NCBI GenBank assembly: GCA_012729765.1
Contig: JAAYCM010000083.1
Span: forward strand, 1 to 52,392
Direction of reading: 5' to 3'
Origin: Chloroflexota bacterium
GTDB lineage: Bacteria; Chloroflexota; Anaerolineae; Aggregatilineales; Aggregatilineaceae
Length of the DNA: 52,392 bases
The translations under genes were made by a program, and so were the position numbers. The notes beneath the pieces were generated by a model. That model did not search any database. It saw only the letters and a list, made by a program, of their open reading frames with translations, and was not told the DNA's origin. Position 1 is the first letter of the stretch; the number at the start of each line of letters is the position of its first letter. Shown here piece by piece: positions 35,750 through 44,703 of this stretch.

Positions 35750-37180
35750 ATGCAGCGCCGCCGTGACCGAGGAAGCGAATTGATCGTCGCGCTGGCCGTG
35801 ATCGGCACGCTGGCGCTCGCACTCACCTTTGCCATCATTCTCACGTTGAGCAGCAGCACCGACGAGCCTTCGAGTGACGAGCGGACCCAAACCGCCGTCG
35901 CAGTGGGCGTGGTGACGGAGTCCGCATCTGACCTGCCGACGGAAAGCGTGACCGAGGACGCAATCGACACCCCACCGTCCGAACCCACCGCGACGGAAAT
36001 CACCGCGCCGATAGTGACGGTCGAGCCGCCGGAGCCGACCGAGGCGGATACTGTCGCGCCGGTCATCACGGCTGAGCCGCCGGAGCCGACCGAGACGGAT
36101 ACTGTCGCGTCGGTCATCACGACTGAGCCGCCGGAGCCGTCCGACACACCGACCGAAGAGCCGGAGCGGGTCGCGACCGAGTCCGCCGCCGACGCTACAG
36201 AAGACGGCGGCCAGATCGTGGCCTCGGTGCAGGATACACCGTCACCGCTGCCGACGACTGCCGCGCCGACCGCAACGGAGCGTCCGACCGACACGCCAGA
36301 GCCGACCGACACGCCGGAGCCGACCGATACGCCGGAGCCGACTGAGACGCCGACCGTTACGGCGTCACCCACCGACACCGCTACACCGACCCGGACGCCG
36401 GAACCGACCGCGACCGATACGCCGACCCACACACCCACGCCAACGGCTACGTTGACGCCGTCGGACACACCGACCCAGACCCCAACCTTTACACCGTCAC
36501 TCTCACCCACACGCACGCCGACGCTGACCTTCACGCCTTACCCGTCGCTCACGCCGAGCATCACCCCGTTTGGCGGCAATCGCACCGCCACGCCCGCGCC
36601 AAGCGGCTGTATCATCCCGTCCAACTGGATTCCGTACAGCATCCAGTCCGGCGACAACCTGTTCCGGTTGGCGCAGCGTTTCGGCATGAGCCAGGCCGAG
36701 CTTGCCGCCGCCAACTGCCTGACCGATCCGAACAACATCACCGCCGGTCAGATTCTCTACGTCCCGCCCGGCAGCAACGTCACCCCCCTGCCGATGGTCA
36801 CACCGCTGCCCGGCCAGCCGCCGTTCGCCGTGGCGCTCACCCCACCGCCGCCCGGCCCCAACCGGATCGGCTGCGATAACCCGAATATCACGATCACCAA
36901 CCCCGCGCCCGATACGGTGCTGCGCGGCCCGGTGGCGATCTACGGCGCGGCCACCGCCGAGAGCTTCTGGTACTACCGGCTGCAAATTTCCGGCAGCGGC
37001 ACGAGCGATGGCGACTTCGCCACGATCAACACCTTTGAGCAGCCGGTCCAGAGTGGGCAGCTTGGCACGGTCCAGACCGGGGCCTTCGCGCCCGGCTTCT
37101 ACTGGCTCCGGCTGACCCTGGTCGATAACGCCGGTAACTTCCCGCCGCACTGCCTGGTACGCGTCCAGATCGCGCCGTAG
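35750..37180 (+). CDS. Membrane-anchored LysM protein with Thr/Pro-rich stalk
   Basis: A 476-aa protein. It has a short basic start and one membrane helix (IVALAVIGTLALALTFAIIL), then a stalk of about 230 residues rich in Thr, Pro and Glu (EPTDTPEPT repeats), a LysM domain (WIPYSIQSGDNLFRLAQRFG to ITAGQILYVPPG, near 290-345) and a C-terminal Ig-like domain (NPNITITNPAPDTVLRGPV). It is likely anchored in the membrane and binds peptidoglycan. GGAGG of the kinase gene's end serves as ribosome binding site; the two genes are 3 bp apart and probably act together in wall sensing (inference). Confidence 0.82.
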   Translation: MQRRRDRGSELIVALAVIGTLALALTFAIILTLSSSTDEPSSDERTQTAVAVGVVTESASDLPTESVTEDAIDTPPSEPTATEITAPIVTVEPPEPTEADTVAPVITAEPPEPTETDTVASVITTEPPEPSDTPTEEPERVATESAADATEDGGQIVASVQDTPSPLPTTAAPTATERPTDTPEPTDTPEPTDTPEPTETPTVTASPTDTATPTRTPEPTATDTPTHTPTPTATLTPSDTPTQTPTFTPSLSPTRTPTLTFTPYPSLTPSITPFGGNRTATPAPSGCIIPSNWIPYSIQSGDNLFRLAQRFGMSQAELAAANCLTDPNNITAGQILYVPPGSNVTPLPMVTPLPGQPPFAVALTPPPPGPNRIGCDNPNITITNPAPDTVLRGPVAIYGAATAESFWYYRLQISGSGTSDGDFATINTFEQPVQSGQLGTVQTGAFAPGFYWLRLTLVDNAGNFPPHCLVRVQIAP

Positions 37181-37190
37181 TTGTATTCTA

Positions 37191-37298
37191 CCCCCCGCCC
37201 TAAATCCCTCCCCCACAAGGTGGGCGGGACTTGAAAAGCACGGTCGTTCGCCCCTTCCCTCCGTGAAAACGTGGGGGAAGGGGTCGGGGGATGGGGGT
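37191..37298. repeat. Dispersed palindromic repeat, copy 2
   Basis: A 108-bp copy in the same orientation and of the same length as 10072-10179. TAAATCC-TCCCCCACAAGG, GGACTTGAAAA and GTGGGGGAAGGGG are shared. It fills most of the gap 37181-37445, where no gene is seen. Confidence 0.8.
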
Positions 37299-37445
37299 GC
37301 ACAACCGCCTCCAAATAGCTTTTACCCCACGCCTGGCTGACGCCCACTTGCCAATGCGTCGTCGTGCGTTACACTTGCCCCTTGCCCGGCGCGAGCCGTT
37401 TACGCGCGCTTCGTGCCCCTCGCTGCTGATCTTGTGGGAGCTGTC

Positions 37446-39014
37446 ATGATGACCGAACGTCTGCGCCTGATCCTGCCCGCGACCGTTCTGCTGCTGCTGG
37501 CCGGAGCCGTCCTGCTTGGTGCGCGCCAGGCAGGCGATGCATCGGCAGCCCTGCAAGCGACCGCCCCGCCCACCAATACGCCGCGCGCGACCATTCCGCC
37601 GACCAACACGCCGCGCGTCCTCGCGTCTCCGACCGATCCGGCCACCGCGACGACGCCGCCCACCGAGACTCTTATACCAAGTGAGACGCCGGTCCCGACG
37701 GAAACCTTCACGCCGACGCCGACCGAGCCGCCGTTTTTGCCTACACCGTCGCTCTACTACCCGCCGGATTACGAGCCGCGCCAGCCGCAGCCAACCGCCA
37801 TCCCAACCCCCATGCCGCGCTTCCGCTCGACTGACGAAAGCGGCCAGCCTTACGAGATTCTCAATGTGCTGCTGCTCGGTCACGATGGTGAGGTTGAGCC
37901 GGGCCAGATGTTCCACACCGACACGATGATCGTCGTCTCGATCAACCGCGACACGAACACGGTCAGCATGATCTCGCTGCCGCGTGACCTGTTCGTATAT
38001 ATCCCCAACTGGGGGATGCAGCGCCTCAACCTGGCCTGGGGCTACGGTGATACGCTTGGCTGGACCGATGGCGCGTGGGGTTTTATGCGCCAGACGCTGC
38101 TCTACAATTTCGGGCTTGAGACGCACTACTACGCGATGGTCGATTTCACCGGCTTCGAGCGCATCATCGACGAGCTGGGCGGTGTGACCGTCGCGGTAGA
38201 CTGCCCGATTCAGGACCAGGTCTGTGTCGAGAACTGCGACGATGGCGTCGCCGGCAACGAAACCTACGAGCTGCAAACGCTGCCGGTGGGCGTGTTCCAC
38301 ATGGACGGCGAGGAAGCGTTGTGGTATGCGCGCAGCCGCAAGAACACTATCGACTTCGACCGGGGCCGCCGCCAGCAGCAGATTCTACGTGCGATGTGGG
38401 CCCAGGCCCGCGACAGCGGCGTCATCACCCAACTGCCCAATCTCTACGACGAGCTGACCTCGGTTGTGGAGACGAACATGCCCCTGCCGGAGATTCTGCC
38501 GCTGATCCCGCTGGCGCTGAGCATCGAGCCAAACGACATCGAGAATCATTTCTTCCGCAAGAATGTTGAGACGGTCGCGTGGTCGCCGGACGGTGTGACC
38601 AATGTCCAGCTTCCCCACCCGGACGGCGGCATGCAGCGGCTGATCTTCGAGTTTCTCGCGCCGCCCACCCAAAACCGCCTGCGCCTGGAAGACGCCCGCA
38701 TCGAAATCTTTAACGGCACCGCCAATGACGGCTGGGACATGGTCGCCACCGATCGCCTGGTCTGGGAAGGCTTCGCGCCGGTCCCGATGGGCGCGCCCGA
38801 AGGCGAGGCCGTACCGCAGACTATGATCTACGATTACACCGGCAGCACCAAGGGCAGCAGCCTGGGCGAGCTGGTATCGCTGCTCAACATCCGGCCAGAG
38901 AATATCATCCTGAAGCCGGACCCCAACCGGACGATGGACTTCAAGATCGTGCTGGGGACCGACTACAATTCGTGCGTTGATCGCCAGTGGGTGGACCCCG
39001 CCAATCTCAACTGA
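37446..39014 (+). CDS. LytR-CpsA-Psr (LCP) family cell-wall glycopolymer ligase
   Basis: A 522-aa protein. A signal-anchor (LILPATVLLLLAGAVLLGA) and Thr/Pro linker precede the LCP domain: ILNVLLLGHDGEVE, the DTMIVVSINRDTNTVSMIS strand pair, LPRDLFVYIPNWG and the basic ARSRKNTIDFDRGRRQQQI segment that binds the polyprenyl pyrophosphate. A C-terminal LytR_C-like domain follows (ARIEIFNGTANDGWDMVATD). LCP enzymes transfer lipid-linked glycopolymers to peptidoglycan or proteins outside the membrane. The ATG at 37446 follows GGGAG. Confidence 0.92.
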   Translation: MMTERLRLILPATVLLLLAGAVLLGARQAGDASAALQATAPPTNTPRATIPPTNTPRVLASPTDPATATTPPTETLIPSETPVPTETFTPTPTEPPFLPTPSLYYPPDYEPRQPQPTAIPTPMPRFRSTDESGQPYEILNVLLLGHDGEVEPGQMFHTDTMIVVSINRDTNTVSMISLPRDLFVYIPNWGMQRLNLAWGYGDTLGWTDGAWGFMRQTLLYNFGLETHYYAMVDFTGFERIIDELGGVTVAVDCPIQDQVCVENCDDGVAGNETYELQTLPVGVFHMDGEEALWYARSRKNTIDFDRGRRQQQILRAMWAQARDSGVITQLPNLYDELTSVVETNMPLPEILPLIPLALSIEPNDIENHFFRKNVETVAWSPDGVTNVQLPHPDGGMQRLIFEFLAPPTQNRLRLEDARIEIFNGTANDGWDMVATDRLVWEGFAPVPMGAPEGEAVPQTMIYDYTGSTKGSSLGELVSLLNIRPENIILKPDPNRTMDFKIVLGTDYNSCVDRQWVDPANLN

Positions 39015-39039
39015 TCGCGCCCGTCCACTGCAAATTCGA

Positions 39040-39069
39040 GGGGCGTATCGCCTGGACGGCATACGCCCC
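39040..39069. terminator. Palindromic hairpin after the LCP gene
   Basis: A perfect 9-bp stem GGGGCGTAT (39040-39048) / ATACGCCCC (39061-39069). It lies 25 bp after the stop codon without a T-tract. Its GGGGCG arm resembles the hairpin at 17940-17969, so it may be a related intergenic palindrome. Confidence 0.5.
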
Positions 39070-39218
39070 GGCACTATCCCTTTCCGCCCCGCACAATTGT
39101 TAATCAACTGTCTGAACTGCTTGCGTGGCAGCATTTTCGGCCCTAAGCTACCTGTAGATACGCTGTGCGCGTGTCCTGCTCGGCACCTGTCCCGATCATC
39201 CGCACCGGAGAGACACCT

Positions 39219-39758
39219 GTGAATTACTCTACCCGCCTGTTGAGCCTGCTGCTGATCGCTGCCTTCGCCCTTTCGGCCTGTGGCGGCACATCCGATAATC
39301 CGCCGCCGCGCACCATCGCTGTGACGTTTCCGGTGCTGCCCCAGGCCACGCTGCTCGCCACCTGCGCCACCAGCGAGCTTGAAAACTGGTACGAAGTGAC
39401 CAGTACGCTGCTCGATACCTTCATGACCGAAAGCGAGCTTGCCCTGGACCGCCCGCCCGCTGAAATCCCCACCCTTACCAACCGCCTGATCGATCTGCGC
39501 AACGCGATCGCCGTCCACCCGGTCCCGAACTGCGTGACTGACCTGCACATGCATATCATCGCCGCGCTGCAAGACCTGCTCGACGCCTTTCAGCGCTATG
39601 CCAATGGCGACAGCACCGCCGACGAGATGCGCGAGCAGATGACCCTCGTTCGGAGCCAGATCGAGGCCGAGCTGGCGCCCTGGCTGGCACAGATCGAACT
39701 GGGGCTGGAAGAGCGGCTCGACATCGAGCGCGAGACGCCGATGCCCGAAGTCGGCTAG
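39219..39758 (+). CDS. Small lipoprotein of unknown function
   Basis: A 179-aa protein with a lipoprotein signal (LLSLLLIAAFALSAC, lipobox LSAC). The mature part is helical with one Cys-Ala-Thr segment (LATCATSELENWYEV) and a second Cys (PNCVTDLHMHIIAAL), likely a disulfide, and ends in an acidic helix. No family is recognised. GTG at 39219 with GGAGAGA upstream is preferred over the longer frame from 39165. Confidence 0.65.
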   Translation: MNYSTRLLSLLLIAAFALSACGGTSDNPPPRTIAVTFPVLPQATLLATCATSELENWYEVTSTLLDTFMTESELALDRPPAEIPTLTNRLIDLRNAIAVHPVPNCVTDLHMHIIAALQDLLDAFQRYANGDSTADEMREQMTLVRSQIEAELAPWLAQIELGLEERLDIERETPMPEVG

Positions 39759-39778
39759 CCGCCGCGCAGCGCTCTTTG

Positions 39779-39808
39779 TTGCTTGCCCGCCCGCGTGTCA
39801 TGTATAAT
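39779..39808 (+). promoter_or_regulatory. Promoter upstream of yebC
   Basis: TTGCTT (39779-39784), an 18-bp spacer and a perfect TATAAT (39803-39808). The leader to yebC would be about 110 nt. Confidence 0.6.
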
Positions 39809-39927
39809 ACTCTGCGCTAAAAAGCTGGTTTGCAGGCAGGCAAAACGCAGGTCTACGTATCGTCCTATCGTTTCAGCAAATGGTACCATCGATCCTTCAC
39901 AGGACGACCGGGGAGAGATAAAAAGGT

Positions 39928-40683
39928 ATGTCTGGACATAGTAAGTGGTCAACCATTAAGCGCAAGAAAGGGGCCGAGGACGCCAAGCGTGGCAAGATTT
40001 TCACGCGGCTCGCTCGTGAGATTATGATGGCCGCGCGCGAGAGCGGTCCCGACCCGGAGATGAACGCCGCTCTGCGCATCGCCATCGACAAGGCCAAAGG
40101 CTCGAACATGCCGAAGGAGAACATCGAGCGCGCGATCAATCGCGGGGCCGGCATCGGCGATGATGTCGCCGCGATGGAAGAAGTCACTTATGAGGGCTAT
40201 GGCCCGCACGGCGTGGCGATCGTGATCGACACCGTAACCGACAACAAAAACCGCACGCTGGCCGACATTAAATATGTGTTCAACCGCAACGGCGGCAGCC
40301 TGGCGAGCGCCGGAGCCGTGCTCTGGCAGTTCGAGCAAAAAGGCTATATCGCCGTGAACGCACAGGGCGTCAACTACGACGATCTGTTCCTGATCGCCGC
40401 CGACGCCGGGGCCGATGATGTCCAGCAGGATGACGACACCTTCGACATCTATACCCCGCGTGAAGCGCTGGCGAAGGTTGCCCGCGAACTGATCGAGGCC
40501 GGGTATAAGATCGTCGAGAGCGAACTGACCTGGATGGCCAAGAACGAGCTTGAGCTGCCGACCGATCAGTCGCTGCAAATCATGAGCCTGATCGAAAAGC
40601 TCGAAGACCTGGACGATGTGCAGTCCGTCGCATCGAATCTCCAGCTCAGCAGCGAGGTCGTCGCCGCACTCGAAGCGAGCTAA
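39928..40683 (+). CDS. yebC: YebC/PmpR family protein
   Basis: A 251-aa protein with the invariant start MSGHSKWSTIKRKKGAEDAK, then FTRLAREIMMAAR, SNMPKENIERAINRG, YEGYGPHGVAIVIDTVTDNK and NRTLADIKYVFNRNGG. YebC proteins are described as transcription regulators and, more recently, as ribosome-associated factors easing translation of proline-rich stretches. That would suit this genome's Pro-rich proteins (inference). Length is normal. It is followed by the YbjN-ruvC-ruvA-thyX group. Confidence 0.97.
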   Translation: MSGHSKWSTIKRKKGAEDAKRGKIFTRLAREIMMAARESGPDPEMNAALRIAIDKAKGSNMPKENIERAINRGAGIGDDVAAMEEVTYEGYGPHGVAIVIDTVTDNKNRTLADIKYVFNRNGGSLASAGAVLWQFEQKGYIAVNAQGVNYDDLFLIAADAGADDVQQDDDTFDIYTPREALAKVARELIEAGYKIVESELTWMAKNELELPTDQSLQIMSLIEKLEDLDDVQSVASNLQLSSEVVAALEAS

Positions 40684-40791
40684 GCAGCGCGATCCTGGCC
40701 GCCAGTTTATCCTCATAAACGCACGACCAAGCGGGGTGCAGTCGCTCATACCGGGTGCCCCCGATTTTATTGCACCCCCACTCAGGGCAAC

Positions 40792-40820
40792 TTGTTCGAA
40801 TATTGCTTCAGGCTTATACT
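40792..40820 (+). promoter_or_regulatory. Promoter of the YbjN-ruvCA-thyX group
   Basis: TTGTTC (40792-40797), an exact 17-bp spacer and TATACT (40815-40820), about 78 nt upstream of the YbjN-type gene. Confidence 0.6.
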
Positions 40821-40898
40821 GAGTATCTGGCGGCGCCGCACGCCAACTTGCGCGAATTGGCGCCAAAACAGCGCTGTTTCTATGAGGAGAGAGCAGGC

Positions 40899-41351
40899 AT
40901 GGGAGCCATTTTTGACACGATGGTACGGTTTTTCCGCTCGGATGACTGGAACTTCACCCAGCTTCAGAACGAGCCAATCCTAAGCATGGGCGTTTCTGGC
41001 AAAAACGGCAAGTGGCGTTGCTTCGCCAAAGCCCGCGAGGAGCAGTATCAGTTTGTCTTTTACTCCGTTCTCGAAACCAACACGCCCGAAAACAAACGTG
41101 CCGCCATTGCGGAGTTCCTGACCCGCGCCAACTTCGGCCTGGTGATCGGCAACTTCGAGATGGACTACTCCGACGGCGAGATCCGCTACAAGACCAGTCT
41201 CGACACCGAAGGAGATCAACTATCCGACGCGCTGATCAAGAATGCCGTCTACACCAATATCGTCATGATGGACCGCTATCTGCCCGGCATTATGGCCGTG
41301 ATCTACGGGAACGCCTCTGCGTTCGACGCGATCCGGCAGGTCGAAGGCTGA
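40899..41351 (+). CDS. YbjN domain-containing protein
   Basis: A 150-aa protein with the YbjN-type type III secretion chaperone-like fold: WRCFAKAREEQYQFVFYSVL, AEFLTRANFGLVIGNFEMDY, GEIRYKTSLDTEGDQL, then MMDRYLPGIMAVIYG. Function in bacteria is unclear; members may act as chaperone-like stress proteins. The ATG at 40899 is chosen for GAGGAGAG upstream, which excludes the longer open frame from 40755. Confidence 0.82.
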   Translation: MGAIFDTMVRFFRSDDWNFTQLQNEPILSMGVSGKNGKWRCFAKAREEQYQFVFYSVLETNTPENKRAAIAEFLTRANFGLVIGNFEMDYSDGEIRYKTSLDTEGDQLSDALIKNAVYTNIVMMDRYLPGIMAVIYGNASAFDAIRQVEG

Positions 41352-41390
41352 ACGCAGCCCACACACAGCTAGTTTCAGGGAAAGATCGTT

Positions 41391-41885
41391 ATGCTTGTAC
41401 TCGGAATTGACCCCGGCACCGCCACCACCGGCTATGGATTGGTGCGCGAGCATCCCGACGGCAGACTTGAGGCGGTCGCCTACGGCGTGATCACGACTCC
41501 AGCCCGCCGCCCGATGCAGGACCGGCTGATGCAGATCTACGAGGAGATCACGGCGCTGATCGTCCAATACCAGCCCGATTCGGTGGCCGTTGAAACGCTG
41601 TTCTTCGGCAAAAACGTCACCACCGCGATCACGGTCGCCCAGGGTCGCGGCGTAATCCTGCTGGCGCTGGCACAGGCCGGTATCCCGATGCGCGAGTACA
41701 AGCCCGCCGAAATCAAACAGGCCATCGCCGGCTATGGCAATGCCGACAAAATCCAGGTGCAGGAGATGATCCGCCAGCTGCTCGATCTGGACGAGATCCC
41801 CCGCCCCGATGATGCCGCCGATGGCCTGGGTGTGGCGATCACCGACATCAACGCCAGCCGCTTCGAACGGCTGTCGCAGAGCTGA
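41391..41885 (+). CDS. ruvC: Crossover junction endodeoxyribonuclease RuvC
   Basis: A 164-aa RNase H-fold resolvase that cuts Holliday junctions symmetrically. It has the first Asp in VLGIDPGTATTGYG, the second acid in VAVETLFFGKNVTTAITVAQ, and the C-terminal Asp pair in PRPDDAADGLGVAI. All four acidic residues appear present. The gene is followed after 14 bp by ruvA; ruvB is not in the window, so the branch-migration motor must be encoded elsewhere. Confidence 0.97.
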   Translation: MLVLGIDPGTATTGYGLVREHPDGRLEAVAYGVITTPARRPMQDRLMQIYEEITALIVQYQPDSVAVETLFFGKNVTTAITVAQGRGVILLALAQAGIPMREYKPAEIKQAIAGYGNADKIQVQEMIRQLLDLDEIPRPDDAADGLGVAITDINASRFERLSQS

Positions 41886-41899
41886 GACAGGAGCGCGCC

Positions 41900-42475
41900 G
41901 TGATCGATGTTGTTTCCGGACGGGCCGCTTCGGTCGGGCCGAACTGGGTCGTGGTGATGGTCGGCGGCGTGGGCCTGCGGGTATTCGTGCCGCGCACCGT
42001 GCTTGAAACGCTCGACGGCCCCGGCCACGCGCTCACGCTCTACACCCATCTCGCCGTGCGCGAGGACGCGCTCACCCTCTACGGCTTCAACGATCAGGAC
42101 GAGCGCACCCTGTTTGAGACGCTGCTCACCGTCAGCGGGGTTGGCCCACGCCTGGCGATCGCCATCCTGAGCACGCTCAGCTCCGATCAACTCCGCAGCG
42201 CGGTAGGCCGCGAAGAGCCGGAAATCCTCACGCGCGTGCCGGGCATCGGCAAGAAGGTCGCCCACAAGATCGTGTTCGAGCTGAAGGATAAGCTTGTGCT
42301 CGACACCTTCGAAGGGCTGGCGGCAGCGTCCGATCTCGATGGCGACGTGCTGGCGACTCTGACTGCGCTCGGCTACAGCATCGTTGAGGCCCAGGCCGCG
42401 ATCCAGTCCATCCCGCGTGACGCACCGGAAGAGCTTGAAGAACGGGTGCGGCTGGCGCTGGAATACTTCACCTAG
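41900..42475 (+). CDS. ruvA: Holliday junction branch-migration protein RuvA
   Basis: A 191-aa protein that binds the four-way junction as a tetramer and loads RuvB. Domain I starts IDVVSGRAASVGPNWVVVMV. The HhH motifs read LLTVSGVGPRLAIAILS and LTRVPGIGKKVAHKIVFELK. Domain III (ATLTALGYSIVEAQAAI) contacts RuvB. The GTG start has CAGGAG upstream. Confidence 0.97.
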   Translation: MIDVVSGRAASVGPNWVVVMVGGVGLRVFVPRTVLETLDGPGHALTLYTHLAVREDALTLYGFNDQDERTLFETLLTVSGVGPRLAIAILSTLSSDQLRSAVGREEPEILTRVPGIGKKVAHKIVFELKDKLVLDTFEGLAAASDLDGDVLATLTALGYSIVEAQAAIQSIPRDAPEELEERVRLALEYFT

Positions 42476-42497
42476 CACCACAAGGCAGGCATATATC

Positions 42498-43238
42498 ATG
42501 AGCGATACCCCAACGCCGCGCGAGGCCCTGCTGGGCCGCCGCGTGGATGTGCTGGATAAAGGCTGGATCGAGCTTCAGGATATGATGGGCGACGATCTCG
42601 CCATCGTCAACGCGGCGCGCGTCTCGTTCCTGGGCGAGAGCAAAGGCCCAGAGCGCGACAAGAAGCTGCTCTTCTACCTGCTGCGCCACCGCCACACCAC
42701 GCCCTTCGAGCAGGTCGAGTTCCGCTTCCGGGTGCGCGCGCCCCTGGTGACGTGGTGGCAGTGGGTCCGGCACCGCACCTGGAATATGAACGCGCAGTCG
42801 GGCCGCTATACGCCATTCCTGGAAAATGATTTCTATGTGCCTGCCGTGTGGCGGCAGCAGGCGCAGGACAACAAGCAGGCCAGCGCGGGCGAGCTTTCCG
42901 GGCCGGACGCCGACGCCCTGACCGAGAAGCTGCTGGCGCACTACCAGCAGGGCTTCGCGCTCTACCAGGAAGCGCTCGACGCGGGGGTGGCGCGTGAGCT
43001 GGCGCGCGTCTTCCTGCCCGGCTTCGCGGTCTACTATACCTGGGTGGCCAAGGTGGACGCGCACAACCTGATGCACTTCCTGCGGCTGCGCATGGCCCCC
43101 GACGCCCAGTATGAAATCCGCGAGTATGCCTGGGCGATCTATCGCCATTTCTTCCGCCCCGCCCTGCCCTGGACGGCTGAAGCGTTCGAGAAGTACATCA
43201 TGCCCACGCTTGGCCCCATCGACCCGGCGAACGGGTAA
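42498..43238 (+). CDS. thyX: Flavin-dependent thymidylate synthase ThyX
   Basis: A 246-aa enzyme that methylates dUMP to dTMP using methylene-tetrahydrofolate and FAD/NADPH. The ThyX motif RHRTWNMNAQSGRY is intact. The flanking HRHTTPFEQVEFRF, GVARELARVFLP, YTWVAKVDAHNLMHFLRLRM and DAQYEIREYA segments bind FAD and substrate. It lies 22 bp after ruvA. Confidence 0.96.
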   Translation: MSDTPTPREALLGRRVDVLDKGWIELQDMMGDDLAIVNAARVSFLGESKGPERDKKLLFYLLRHRHTTPFEQVEFRFRVRAPLVTWWQWVRHRTWNMNAQSGRYTPFLENDFYVPAVWRQQAQDNKQASAGELSGPDADALTEKLLAHYQQGFALYQEALDAGVARELARVFLPGFAVYYTWVAKVDAHNLMHFLRLRMAPDAQYEIREYAWAIYRHFFRPALPWTAEAFEKYIMPTLGPIDPANG

Positions 43239-43248
43239 CGCTGCGATC

Positions 43249-43283
43249 AAAAAACGGGCGGCCTCATGTTGGGAAGCCGCTCG
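43249..43283 (-). terminator. Terminator of the Clp-RF2 operon
   Basis: Minus-strand CGAGCGGCTTC (43283-43273) pairs, with one mismatch and one G-U, with GAGGCCGCCCG (43265-43255), followed by six T. It lies between thyX and the last gene of the minus-strand operon. Confidence 0.75.
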
Positions 43284-43315
43284 CTGTCATCTCAAATCCC
43301 CGGAGAACTTTCGCG

Positions 43316-43870
43316 CTACTGTTCCGTCACGATGATCTCGCCGCTGATCGAGAAGCACTGCAAATAGCCGAGAGCATCCATCGGGGAGACTTCCCAGCCA
43401 TAGACGCCCGGCTGCGCGAAGAACTCCGCCGGCACGGTATAGGTCGTGGCGTTCACCGGCTCCTGGATCAGAGTCCCACCGCTGGGATGCACCAGCAGGA
43501 ACTCGTATGAGGTATAGCCCGTCACCGGCGTCCAGTTGATCATCGCCGGGGTGTTGACCGGGATATTCTCGTCGCTGGCAAGCACTTCCAGCTCATAGCA
43601 TACGTCCGGCAGCGGCGTCCAGGTCGCGCCGGGCGTGAAGTTCGGCAGGTTAGAGCTGCCGCCGGTCGGATTGGAGTCGCTGCGTGTCGGTGGGGGCGTC
43701 ACACTGGCGCGCTGGAACGGCGTCCAGGTCGGGGGGAAAGTCGCAGGGCCGTTCGGCGCGCCGGTCTGCGCCAGTGTCGGGAGCGCTTCCGGCTCGTCGT
43801 CATCCCCACCACATCCCGCCAGTGCCACCGCCGCCAGCGCCAGAATCAGAATCAACCACCATCGGTTCAT
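43316..43870 (-). CDS. Lipoprotein of unknown function, last gene of the Clp-RF2 operon
   Basis: A 184-aa lipoprotein (signal MNRWWLILILALAAVALAGC, lipobox LAGC). A low-complexity Pro/Thr/Ser linker is followed by a C-terminal beta-sandwich resembling a fibronectin/Ig-like domain (INWTPVTGYTSYEFLLVHPS, GVYGWEVSPMD). The ATG at 43870 with GGGAG 7 nt upstream is preferred over the one two codons earlier. It lies 24 bp after the membrane protein gene and is followed by a terminator. Confidence 0.7.
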   Translation of the reverse strand: MNRWWLILILALAAVALAGCGGDDDEPEALPTLAQTGAPNGPATFPPTWTPFQRASVTPPPTRSDSNPTGGSSNLPNFTPGATWTPLPDVCYELEVLASDENIPVNTPAMINWTPVTGYTSYEFLLVHPSGGTLIQEPVNATTYTVPAEFFAQPGVYGWEVSPMDALGYLQCFSISGEIIVTEQ

Positions 43871-43894
43871 CGCCATCTCCCGTCCTTCAGCGTG

Positions 43895-44281
43895 TCACAG
43901 AATGTAGCCTAGCAGCAGGCCCAGCACCGCCAGCATGAACATCAGGAACAGCCCGATAACGCCCAGCGTAACGTAGACGACCGCGGGTGTCCCGGCGCGC
44001 CAGGGCTGGTCATCTGTCTCGAAGCCCACCAGCGCCCACCATCCGATCGCGTAGAGCACGATCCCCAGCCCGGCGGCGATCAGCGCGGGCGTCATCGCGC
44101 CCACCTCGCCTTCATAAACCCGGTCGAGCAGCGCGCGGTCGATCACAATCGACAGCAGCACGACCAGCTCCAGCGTGATCAGCAGGCTGAGCACGATCCG
44201 CACCAGGCGCGAGAGCCTGTCCAGACGCGCGGCCCACGCCTCGACCCGCGTCTCCTGTGCACGACTCTTGATTCCGGACAT
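43895..44281 (-). CDS. Small membrane protein, third gene of the Clp-RF2 operon
   Basis: A 128-aa protein with three membrane helices (IVLSLLITLELVVLLSIVI, LIAAGLGIVLYAIGWWALV, VYVTLGVIGLFLMFMLAVLG) and a basic N-terminus. No family is recognised. The gaps to the globin upstream and lipoprotein downstream are both 24 bp, which supports co-transcription. Confidence 0.7.
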   Translation of the reverse strand: MSGIKSRAQETRVEAWAARLDRLSRLVRIVLSLLITLELVVLLSIVIDRALLDRVYEGEVGAMTPALIAAGLGIVLYAIGWWALVGFETDDQPWRAGTPAVVYVTLGVIGLFLMFMLAVLGLLLGYIL

Positions 44282-44305
44282 CCTATCTTCTCCGCTCCCC
44301 CTGCC

Positions 44306-44695
44306 CTAGTCGGGAAAAAGGGTGTTGATCAGGCCAGTTGCCGTGCGCTCGAAGTACGTTTGCATGGTCGTGCGCGCCGGTTCGGGGATGTCGGCTTCGT
44401 CCAGCGCGGCGAGCATATGCGTCACCCACACGTTGCGCGCGGCACCATCGATCCTAAACGGGGAATGCCGCATGCGCAAGCGGGGGTGCCCCCGCTCCTC
44501 AGAATAGGTCGTCGGCCCACCGAAAAACTGGATCAGGAACAGGCGCAGACGGCGTTCAGCCGGAACCAGGTCCTCTTCGGGATACATCGGGCGCAGGTTC
44601 GGATCGGTCGCCACGCGCCGGTAGAAGGCCGCGACCAATCGCTCGAAGCCTTCCGGCCCGATCTGTTCGTACACACTTTGTTCTGGACGTGCCAT
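44306..44695 (-). CDS. Truncated haemoglobin, group II (GlbO-like)
   Basis: A 129-aa 2/2 globin: SVYEQIGPEGFERLVAAFYR, PEEDLVPAERRLRLFLIQFF, GGPTTYSEERGHPRLRMRH with the proximal-His region, and NVWVTHMLAALDEADIP with the group II Trp. It likely binds oxygen or nitric oxide and may detoxify the latter. The ribosome binding site AGGAG overlaps the TAG stop of the Clp-RF2 gene, whose coding sequence ends only 8 bp before this ATG, so the two are probably translated together. The longer frame to 44701 starts with GTG and lacks a proper site. Confidence 0.92.
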   Translation of the reverse strand: MARPEQSVYEQIGPEGFERLVAAFYRRVATDPNLRPMYPEEDLVPAERRLRLFLIQFFGGPTTYSEERGHPRLRMRHSPFRIDGAARNVWVTHMLAALDEADIPEPARTTMQTYFERTATGLINTLFPD

Positions 44696-44703
44696 TACCA
44701 CTC

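Noticed and set aside
39040..39069. Riboswitch upstream of the small lipoprotein gene
   Set aside because: Only one simple hairpin is present; it better fits an intergenic palindrome after the LCP gene.
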